From Oribacterium sp. NK2B42 (GTDB lineage: Bacteria > Bacillota > Clostridia > Lachnospirales > Lachnospiraceae): 50,454 nt of DNA. Position numbers and translations under genes: made by a program. This document shows, in pieces, positions 34,468-46,400 of the stretch (its first letter is position 1; each line of letters begins with the position of its first letter). The DNA lies in NCBI RefSeq assembly GCF_000424445.1, contig NZ_KE384191.1, positions 1-50,454 on the forward strand. The letters run 5' to 3'. The notes beneath the pieces were generated by a model. The model was not told the DNA's origin and searched no databases. It was given only the letters and a program-made list of their open reading frames with translations.

Positions 34468-37400
34468 ATGATTAACACAAATAATAACAGACTTTTTAAT
34501 AAAGACCTGAGAAGATGTATAGCTTTCTTTTGTGCTTTGTTGATGACGATGAATTTAATAACGAATACAGCTGCTCCATTGGTGTCATTTGCTGATACAA
34601 ACTCTGACTCTGATTACAATGTGTCAGAGGACTTTAACGAAGAGGAAAATGAAGATAATTCGGAAAATGATGAAAACCAAGAAGCACCAGGGGAGGAGAA
34701 CAGTGATAACTCTGATGCTTCCGGTTCAGACGAGAATAACGATGATTCAGGCAATGAAAAGTCAGAGGAAAATGAAGATAATTCGGAAAATGATGAAAAC
34801 CAAGAAGCATCAGGGGAGGAGAATAGTGATAACTCTGATGCTTCCGGTTCAGACGAGAATAACGATGATTCAGGCAATGAAAAGTCAGAGGAAAATGAAG
34901 ATAATTCGGAAAATGATGAAAACCAAGAAGCATCGGGGGAGGAGAATAGTGATAACTCTGATGCTTCTGGTTCAGATGAGAATAACGATGATTCAGGCAA
35001 TGAAAAGTCAGAGGAAAATGAAGATAATTCCGGCAATGGCAGTGAATCATCAGATAATGTAGATGATGCAAATAATAATTCAGGAGATGCAGGTAACCAA
35101 TCTGATGGTGAAGTTGAAGCTGAAGAAAACAACAGCATCACAGAAAACGCGTCTGAAGATAATACAGAAAACACCATATCTCAAGATGGAGAAGCTGTAG
35201 CACCGGAGGATGAAACCGCAGAAAACGAAATCGAGACAACAGAAACAGAGGAGTCAACCGGCATCTCAACAGCGAACACAGAGGTAACAGTACAGGAACC
35301 CGTGACCATAACAGAAATAGCTGAAGTCACAGGAAATAAGGTTGAAGATGCAGCGGCTGCTGTTGTTGAGACCCAAAAAGAACCGGGACCGGACAGATAC
35401 GCCATTGAGTTCACTGAAGAATCAGATAATGGCATGACTGTTACAGTCAGACTGAAAGAAAAGGAAGAGCTTACGGATGACAAAGAGGTAGTATTTGATG
35501 AGCTTGTAATATCAGACGACGATGAAGATGACGCAGAGGATGCGATATCAAAGATCAGGTATGACATATTAAATAAACTGTTTTCAAAGAATCTTAAAAC
35601 CGATAAGGATAAGGATACCTTTGAGACATCCTTCTACAGACTTAAAGTAGTAGATGAGGATGGCAAAGAGCTTAAAAACGTAAACTTAAATGGTGTTATA
35701 GAGATCACATCCGAGACCGGATGTGAAATAGCAGCAGCAGCTGCTTCAACAGCAAAAAATAAAAAATCAGATATAAAGAAAACCGGAGAGGCTGATGGAA
35801 CATATAAGTTTTCCTTAAATACAAAAGGAGAGCTTATTTTTGGCGTGGCATACTGCGGAAAATTATTGGAAACCTGGAGCAGAGATGGTGCGTCAATTAA
35901 GCTTGGAGTTCCGGTTTACGATAAAGAAAATGATAATGCAGACAAAAAGCTGGTAAAAATTGCAGATGAAGAAAAAGATACAGATGAAGATACAGAAGTA
36001 CCATGGTTGATCAAGGAAGGTACATATAGATTATCCGATGCTGAAGAGGTGGCAACAGCTTCAGAGCTGGAGCGTACTTCAGAGTCAGAATCGTCCTCAG
36101 ATCCGGAAGAGTCCTCAGAATCTGAGAGTACTTCAGAATCAGAGTCTTCTACTGAGACGGAAGACAACTCGGAATCAGACTTGCCTTCAGATTCGGAGTT
36201 GTCTTCTGAATCAGAATCTGCATCAGAGGCTGAATCTTCTTCCGAGTCGGAATCTGTATCTGAGTCAGAATCTTCTTCCGAGCCGGATATGTTTTCCGAG
36301 TCAGATTCTTCAGAAACAGAATCAGGTCCGTATTCAGAAAGTCCTTATGAGGATGAAACTGAAGGAATCATGTGGTTCAAGGTTTCTGACAAATTAAATA
36401 AAAAGTATAACGTCGTTATAAATGATGAAGAAGTAGAATTTGGCGATAATGACTGCTTAAGAATAGAGACAAATGATAGTTTTGATATAGTCTTTGATAC
36501 CGGAGTAAGGGAGACAGAATGTTCTAACGGTATAGTAGATATAAAGGGCTTATTACCTGTAGGACACCATGTAGACTATATGGATGTAACTGACTCTGTT
36601 GATGTCGGTTTATTTGACATGCAGGAAAATACAGAAGACAGCAATGATGGTTATATAAGGCAGGAATTTTTAGATATATCAGTTTTAACAGCCTTCACTA
36701 TACTTGATGTTGATGAATCTGAGTCTGATTCAGAGCTTAATGCTGATTCAGAGTCAGAGCTTTTTGCTGAGATGGATTCTAGGTCTGTCTTCGGGACTGA
36801 TTCAGAGTTTAAGTCCGATTCAGAGCTTAAGTCAGAGTTTGATTCAGAGTCCGGGTCCGGATCATCGAAAGATAAATCTGATAGTGATCACAGCTTCTCT
36901 ATTGAATTAAGTGATGAGTATACAAAGGATGCTGTCGACATATACAGACTTGATGGAGAAAGTCTGGAAAAAATCAAGATATCAGAAGATGACATAGTTT
37001 ATGCAGATAATTTAAGTATAGGCACATATGTTGTAACAAGTAAAACAAAGAGGGTAAGGTATATATGCTCAGATGACGAAAGCTATGAGATAACGATTTC
37101 TTATGATGAGTCATCCGGAATACCTGATGATGCTGTTCCTTCTATAAAAGAGCTCAATGAGAGAGATTCAGAGTATAAAGACTACATAGATAAGGCAACA
37201 GAAGCCTTTGAAAGCAAAAAATCAATAAAGAATACAGCAAGAGTGTATTATATTGCACTTGTTGACCCTGAAACAAACACAGAATATGTACCTGATGAGT
37301 CGGTAGAAATCGATATAAGCTTATCAGGTAAAAGACGTGGTTCAAGCTGTACAGATTTAAATGTAGTATATTTTACAGCTGATGAAGAAAATGACATGGT

Positions 37401-40400
37401 CATACCGGGTATGAGTGGTGATACTGATAGTGATTCTGCAGAATTTATGGCAGAGACATTACCGGTATACGCTGTTGTGCGATATATGAGGAACCAGATC
37501 CTCACCGCCACTGACGGAAAGAGCTATGAGATAACAGTCGAGTATGACAGTAACACCGGAATCCCCGAGGACGCGGTACTGGAAGTTACAGAACTGAAGG
37601 AAAATGACCCGAACTTCGATGGATATGTATCCCAGGCTAATGAAATTCTGGGAAAAGACAAGAGAAAGCTTCTTTTCGCACGTCCTTTCGACATCAAACT
37701 GGTGGATCCTGATAACGGTGAGAAGTATGAACCGGATGAGAATGTCAAGGTTTCAATGAAGCTCCTGACCGAGGAGGTTGAAAAGGCTGAAGAACTGTCT
37801 GTTGTTCATTTCAAGGATACACGCAAAGAGAGACAATCAAGGGCTGCAAGAAAGAGTCAAGAAAAAATCGAAAACCAGGAAACCATGAGCGGTGAGATCG
37901 TAGAGGCAGAAGTCGTGGATGGTTCTGTTGAATTTGAGACAGGATCCTTCTCGGTGTTTGTTTTCACAGGGTACACCGTGGACTTCCACTGGGGGGAGTA
38001 TACCTTCAATCTGCCCGGCGGAGACACCATATTCCTGAGCGAATTGCTGGAAACCCTGATCAATGGGGCTTCTGAGACAGAGGATACTGCACAGCTACAG
38101 AAGGTTCTGGAGAATCCGAAGCTGGTGGAGAAGGTGGAATTCACCAATCCTGCGCTGATCCAGGTGGACGAGGTCGTGATTGCCGATCCAGAAGAAGGGA
38201 ACGACGTTTTCGAAGAGGACGAGACTCTGACCGATGAGGACATTCAGCAGAGCGAGGCGAAGACGGACTGGCGCCTCTGGTCTCTTGCGCCCTTTGACAC
38301 GGAGGAGACCCTGACCATTCGCTTGACTGATGGCGAGACGGTTGAAATCCGCGTGACGGATATCAATTACGGCGATGGCACCCGAGAGGGCGAGATGGTA
38401 ACACGTGTAGGTAATGCCCGTGTGACGGCGGACGGCGTGACCTATAACCTGCAGAACAACGGAACGGCGGACGGCTGGGCCCGTGTCTATGCCTATTCCA
38501 ATAACTGCATGATCCACAACGCGATCAGCTACAACAGACATACCTACACGGTTCAGTGGGCGAACACCGGTGTGGGCTACGGCAACTTCACCAAGTTCAC
38601 GAAGATCCGCATGGACGCGGAGCTGATCGCCCGTGCGGCGGGTTACAGCTTCAACTTGCCGGAAATGAAGACCGACGTTGACGCCGCCACCAAGGCGCAG
38701 TGGGCCAGCGAGGGATTTGTTGCGGGCGCGAACAATGACGCAATTCTGGATAGAGAGGGTAATGTAACCACCCCAGCCTCTGATAACAAGGTCTGGAAGA
38801 AGGCCACCTACAACCCGAACACCAACGCCATCGACTATGAGATGAAGTATTTCCAGGCGCTCAAGGAAAATGTGCCGTTGGACTTTATCTTCATCTATGA
38901 CGACTCCATCACCATGTTCGACGGCAACCGCTGGGCGCCCAAGAACAATGCTGAGGACCCGGTTCGCATCGTCGAGGCCCAGGGCACCCGCGTCATCATC
39001 CTGGAGGCGGCGAAGGCTCTGCTCTCTGATGCGGCAAAGAACGGCTATAACATCCGTGTGGCGGCCGGCGGCGCGGCCAACGGCGACACTGGTCACAGCG
39101 GATGGTATTCTTCAAGGACTGACCTTGACAATGTCGCGGGCGGCTTTGACGATCTTGAAGAATATCTGGCCACCTACCACGGCGGCGCAAACGGCAGAGG
39201 CGGAGGTGTGACAGATCATACCGTGGGCGTGAACAACGCCTACGCCATGGCGCAGGAATCCGTCAACGCGGGCCGGACGCCCATCGTGATCTACCTCTCC
39301 GACTTCGTGGACGGCGGCGGCTCCGCAGACTTCCGGCGGCTTGAATCCAAGCTGAATGCCCTTCACGGCTGGGGCAGCGTCTACGGCCTGAAGACCATCG
39401 GCCAGGGCGATAACTTCCGCACCAGAGCCATCTGCTCCGGGGATAATTATCTCTACCACATGAGAGATGAGTTCCCGATGGGTGTGCAGCAGCTGGAAGC
39501 CATCATCCAGGACGCCATCGGCTACTACATGAAGGACAAAGTCACCATCACTGACAACATGTCCTCCGCTCTCTCGGACATTACGCCCACGAACGGCAGC
39601 GCGAATACGGGCAGCGGCGCCGGCGCGAAGGGCAAGAATGCCTGGACGCTCGGCGGCACCAAGGATTCGGAGGGCAAATACCCCGGCGCGGGCACGATCT
39701 ACACCGAGACCTTCTCCGTCACGCTTGACCCCAATGTGGTTTACGTGGGCGCCATGCCCACCAACGGCGTGGCCGGGGTCTATGTGAAAGACAATGAGGT
39801 CAACACGCTCACGCCCGACGAAAACGACCCGGAGCATCTGCACCTGGGCAAGGGACTGGTCTTCCTTCTGGGCGAAATGGATGAGAAGAACCGGGTGCTC
39901 GAGGTTTCGGATACAGACAAAAACCCGAAGAACCCCGTCAACGGCATCAGCTTCAAGCTGACCGAGGCGGACGACAGCGGCAGCCCGAAAACCGGGGCAA
40001 CGCCGCATACATACAGCACCCAAACCGAGGACGGAGTCGTCGGTGTGCTTCGCGTACCCTATAAGGAGGGGACAACGCCCATTCTCGAGTTGGGGAAGAC
40101 CTATGTCCTGGAGGAAGATAGCAGCAGCGTCAACACCTACAACAGCGGTAACGACGCCTCCGCCAACGATCTGAAGGTCCCGGACAAGACCTGGCTCATC
40201 AAGGTCGGCGCAAACGGTGTCGTGGTCACCGAGGTCAACGGCGTAGCCGGACAGACCCCGGAGATGACCGTTGCTCCTGCAGCCAACGGCAAGCCCGCCC
40301 GCTTTGTGATCTGGAACCAGATCGTGGTGGAGGCGCGGCTGATTCCGATCACGGTGCAGAAGAAGTGGGATACCACCCAGACGGATCACCGCGACCCGGT

Positions 40401-43400
40401 GCCCTTTGAAATCTATGGCGTCTACCAGGGAACCGGCAGTCATGCGGCGAATGAGCGGGAGAAGCTTGTGGCCTATGATGGAAAGGATTCCACCACGGCG
40501 AATACTGTGAAGTATATCACCGCGGACGACAATTCTGTAGATCATGACGCGAATATCTGGACACAGACCGTCTATGTCCCCGACTGGACGGACAGTCAGG
40601 ATAAGTTTTTTGATTATACGGAGGTGCTTAACATCAGCGCGTTGGATCCTGCCCACACTTTCACCGTTGGAGAAACTGAGTATACGGTTGAAGAGCTCAA
40701 ACAGTATGCAAATAAGGACGGAGAAATCTTTATTGGCGGGACCTATCATTACGCGATTGAAGAAGGGCATATGTACTATGAGGATGGCTGGTATTCCCCT
40801 AGTTATCCCAACAATGTTCCTACGATCGGAGAACATAATGTGACTTCGACCTTGACGATCGGCGAAAATTGGGAAGAGATTATAACGGTTGAGGACTGGG
40901 TTGACATTCCGAGTACTTACTCTACGACTGATTTCCAGTTACATATAAATACTGCGGGGTTCAAGTGGAATGATTTTAATCCTCAGACGATGTCAAGTAG
41001 TTATTACAAGCCTAGATATAACGTGTTAGGAAATCTTACGGGATATACAGGTGACTATACAAACAACACAAATTTAGTTGAACACCTAAAGTATATTGAA
41101 TTGGAGGTAACGAATTCCAACGAAGCGACCGGTGCTGGCTCTGTTACGCTGAAATTTGATCTTACTAGCCACGCTGATACAGGTGCATTCCTAATTCACA
41201 ATATTCCGCTTCCGGCGACTTGGGCGAATAATGGTTTAACTGGACCGCATCCTTGGAATATTGCCAATCTCAGGGTTACGAAGTTGTTCTTTGTCGATGA
41301 TGAAGATAATGTCATAAAAATAACCGGAGGCGGTACATCGAATACTATGACATATGGGCCGGATTATACTGGTGACGTATTGCCGCTTGCTATTCAGAAG
41401 GAAGGCACAAACCCGCACACTGACAGATATATTAAACAAGACAGCTTAAAAGTCTGGGGAACCAGACCAGATATAGAGACGCATTATGGATCTGACAGAA
41501 CAGTCAATAACTGTACACTATTGATTAACAATGAGTGGACCCCCAACACCCTCATCCCCGTCACCGTCACCAAAAACTGGGTTAACAGCGAGGGCGGCAG
41601 CGTGCCCGTGCCGACCGAGGTGATTGCGGCCAATACGCCAATTGAATTTACCATCAGCGGGACGACCTCCAAGGGTACGTCTCCGGTTAAGGTGTTCTCT
41701 TCTGACAGCTGGAACAGTGAAACAGAGGGCAAGCTGACGGATGCCACAACATGGACGGGCACTTTCTATGTGCCGACTTTTGATGTACTGAATACCTATA
41801 ATAAGGAGACCAGAACCTGCGAAGCGTATACCTATGATAACGGTAGTATATCCGAGGACACGACGCTCACGGCAGAGGTTGGCGGAGAAGTGCGCGGTGA
41901 GTGGAGTGAAGTAGGAAAGGAGTATCAGGAAGGACATTCTATTACCACACCGGGAGAGTACCATGAAGGTGGTTACTACGTTATAGATTCAGATAGATAT
42001 GATGCGTTGAAGTACAGATATTATGTTAGATTTCTAACAAATACAAGTGGCTTTACTATTAGGAAAGTTAATATAAAGTTTCATGACAACGGTACTAATG
42101 AACGATACCAGCTTGAGCTTACGGTAAAAAATCCGCCAATCGCAAATGACGAGAAGACTTATTTTGTAGAGTTTAGAACTGATAATTTCTATATCGGTAG
42201 ATTTGTTCTCGATTCTATTGTAGTAAACGATAACTATACAAACATAGAAGATCCAGATATACGAAAAGAGATAGGTGGAAGCACACAAACTGTAGTACTT
42301 AAGAGCTCGTCGTCTCTACCTCCGCTCATGGAGTGGCGTGACGCATATTATGACGAGCCAACGACGGATACTCAGCCGACCGTCTTTACCCTCACCAACA
42401 CCTTCCACCCCTACGTCCCCGTGACCCTGTCCTCCACCTTCCAGGACCAGACGGACGACAGAGCCAGCACGGGCATGATCAAATCCGTGGTGTACACCAT
42501 CAATGGAACAACGGATTCTGGTAAGTCATATGCTCATACGGTCAAAACCACGGCAGATCCGACAGTGGATACTACGAATTCAACGAAGACAGAAGTATCG
42601 ATAAGCTCCAACACCGTGTACGTCCCGAAGGGAAACTATACGGTGACGCAGACGGCCTATATCATCGGAAGCAGCGCCAGGGAATACCCGACGACGGCGT
42701 TTAAGACCACCTACGGAAGCCAGGCGACGGCGGGCACGGCGCAGAGCGTGACGCTGAACGCCGCTTCCTCAACCCAGTCGGTCTCCTTCGCCAACGAGCG
42801 TAAGATGATGCCGGTGACGGTGCAGACGCGGTTTGACCCGACACTGACCGACGAGGATATCGCAAGCATTGATACCCGCCCGATGAAGGACAGGTCTGTT
42901 TCCTATACCCTGAAATACAACAAGGGCGACGGAACGGTTCAGGAAGTGCAAAACAGCGCTTTCGTGCTGAAAGACGGCAGCTTTGATTCTTCTGCAAGGA
43001 ACTACATCAATAACCATACTTTGCAGACCGTCTCCGTCCCGACCTACAGCGTGTTCGGAGAGCTGACCGACTGCAATATCACGGGCAATGGTCTGGCCGA
43101 GGCCCTGCCGGATTACGTTGCGGTCATCGATTCCGAGGAGAAGGACGGCAAGCTGGTGTTTACCATCCTGGCCTCGGTCAACCGCGCACCGGTTACCATC
43201 AGCAAGAGCTGGGACGAGGATATTCCGACCAATGAGAGACAGAATATCACCTTGACCTTCTCCATCCGCCGCGACGACGGAAAGGCGATTTACGGCACGA
43301 CGGAGGATAATAAGACGCTGAGCGTCACCACCGGCGAGGACGGCGAGGCGATTGCTACCTTTGACCTTGGTAAGGACGCCGAGGACACTGTGATTTACCT

Positions 43401-46400
43401 GCCCGCCATCCGCTCCACCGATGTGGATGCCAGCGGCAATCCGGTGAAGTACATCCTCACCGAGACCGCGCCCGCGGACTATTACGTCAACTTCGCGGAT
43501 ATGAATAATGAAGCCTCGAATCAGTTCGAGCAGACAAGACCGGGCGGCAAGAGCGGCGCGGCTGGCGAAAGCACGACCAATGAGGCGCGGTTTGTCCTGA
43601 ACCAGGGCGGCATCATGATCGACGTCAACAACGCAAGGAACCCCTATATCTGCAAGATCGTGGAGACCTTCGGCGATACCACGGTTGAGGTTCCCTTCCG
43701 CACGCTCAACAAGGCGGTGACCTACGCCCGCACCTACGGCAACGGCGCGGAGATGGGCGCAGAGAACCCCGTGAAGATCGAAATGCTGGTGGACTATGAG
43801 ATTCCGGAAACGGATAAGGTCACGCTGAACCAGGCCACCGACAACATCATCATAACTACTGCCGACAAGACAGGGAAGGCTTATGTCTATACCGGCTCGG
43901 GTGACAAGGCCACGATCAAGAGGGGCTTTACGCCTGCAAGCGCAGAGAATACAAATGAAAGCCAGCTCTTTACCGTTACCGGCAATGGGGCAATGTTGAC
44001 CTTTACCAACATCATCATTGATGGTGACAGAGATCATCATTCCGGCGGCAAGGGGAGCCTTGTCTATGTGAACGGCAAAGGCGGGGAAACCAATGTGCCT
44101 GCGTTGGTTATCGGAAAAGGCGCTACGCTTCAAAACGCAAAGAGCAGCGGCAGTACAGACGGCGGTGCGGTCTATGTTACGCACGGCAAAGTTACGGTTG
44201 ATGCTGGCGGCTCGATTCAGAACTGCGTGGCGGATAACAGCCACGGCGGCGCAATCTATGCGGAGAAAACCGGGGCTGTCATCAATATCAGCGGCAGCCT
44301 TACCGGAAACAGCGCAGTAGATGGCGGCGCAATCAAAGCCTCTGAGGACGTACGTATCTATATTTATCCGGGCGCAACCCTGTCCGGAAATACAGCGTCC
44401 AAAAACGGAGGCGCAATTTACGCCAGCGGCAGTGTGAACATGACCGGCCCGGGCGCAACCCTGTCTGGAAATACAGCGTCCAAAAACGGCGGCGCAATTT
44501 ACGCCAGCGGCAGTGTGAACATGACCGGCGGTTCCATTGATAACAATACTGCTGCAGAGAAGGGAGGCGCAATCTATCAGGATGGTGACAATGCACTAAC
44601 CTTGACCAACGTGACCTTTGGCAAGGCAAATACAACTAATTCCGGCTGTACAGCAGCTTGGGAAGGCGGCTGCATATACAGTACAGGAAATGTTGTGACG
44701 ATTACCGACTGCAATTTCTATTATGGTGTAGCAGGAGATGCTAGTAAGCCCAATAAGACTCGCGGCGGTGCAATCTATTATAAAGGATCAACAAGTCTGT
44801 CCATATATGGCTGTATATTCGATCATTGCAGTGTGCAAACGACATCACCAAACAGCGGCTGGGGAAACGGCGGTGCAATATTTGTGGATGATACCGATAT
44901 TGCTCTGACTATAGACAAGAGTAATAGTGGAAGAAGATCCTCCTTCACCGACTGCTTCGCACATCGTTTTGGCGGTGCTGTTATGTATGAGAAAAACAAT
45001 GGAAAGAGCGTCAGCATTTTCAATACGGATTTCACGGGCTGCTATACAGAAACCAGAGGCGGCGGTGCAGTATGTCCAGATTCAAACAAGACGACCATAG
45101 ACAACTGTACGTTTAAGGGATGCTACGATAATAGTGGCAGCGGTGGCGGAGCAATTCAGCTCCATCCGGACAAAACTCCTGGCAACAATCCGAGCTGTAC
45201 CATCTCAAATTCCACCTTCGAGGACTGCTATACAGTCAGCGGATACGGCGGAGCAATCTATGAAGTATCTGGAAGCGTGCCTGTAACACTGATAAATGTC
45301 AGCATCGACGGTCACACGAACGGAAACCCGACTTCTCTTGCAACGAACATTAACAATGCCAAATTCGGCGCGGCCATCTACAGCAATGGCAACCTGACCA
45401 TCAAGCAGAGCGAAACCGGCACCAGCGAGATTAAGAACTGTTCAGCCTACGATACTAACGGTGGTGCGGTGCAGGTGGCGTCCGGCAAGACCATGACCTT
45501 TGAAGGCAATGTGGTCATCTTTAACAATAAAGGAACCGGAACGCTGGCAGATCAGCAGAAGAACGTGGTGCTGGATCAGAATAACAATACGACCATCAAC
45601 ACATCGACAGTTGGACTGGGTTCAGATGCACGTATCGGAGTCTACGTGACCGGTACGAAGGGAGTAACGGAAACAGACCCGTATAAATCACATGGCGGCT
45701 TCGAGGACGACTTCGGCACGTACCCGGACTTAGGCAGCACCGACAACTTTGACGCCTTCACCAACGACCGCAACGGCTTGTACGGCGAGATCAGCACTAC
45801 AGCGAATAAGATCCGCTGGGCGAGCTACCTGTGCAAGCTGACGGACGCGAGCGGCAATCTGCTCTATAAGGACGCAGAACATAAGGATGCGGCAGTATAC
45901 AAGTTCCTGAAGACGCAGGACGGCGACACGAACGGAAAGAAGACCGGCGGCTTCAACGCGGCACAGGGAACGCTTTACACAGTTGACGGCACCGAAGTTG
46001 CAAACAATGCGCCTGTCCAGGTTCAGATGCTGCGCAACTACACGCAGCCGTCTACCGACCAGCCGACCGTCAGCGGCGGCAGGGCGGTGACCTTTACCAC
46101 GGCGAATAAAACGGCAACGGATAATCTGGGCTACAGCGCCGGAGATATCTACATCTATGACAGAGGAAGTGATACGACTAAAGAAGCTGACAGAGCCACG
46201 ATTACGAGAGGCGCAGACGGCGGAAGCATGTTTACCGTGGATGGCGATTCAGCGAGCCTGACCACGAAGAAGCTGATCTTCAATGGCGGAAACGCGCTGA
46301 GCACACCGCTCACGGCAGGAACAGCAAATGGCGGTATCGTCAATGCCACAAACGGCAATCTTACTGTGGGTGAAGCCACTGTTATGAAGAACAGCACAGC

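Noticed and set aside
39112-40836. 574-codon open frame on the minus strand inside the giant adhesin gene
   Set aside because: It mirrors the GC-rich codon pattern of the plus-strand gene, has no ribosome site and no recognisable domains. The long minus-strand frames at 42769-44244 and 47092-48744 are rejected for the same reason.
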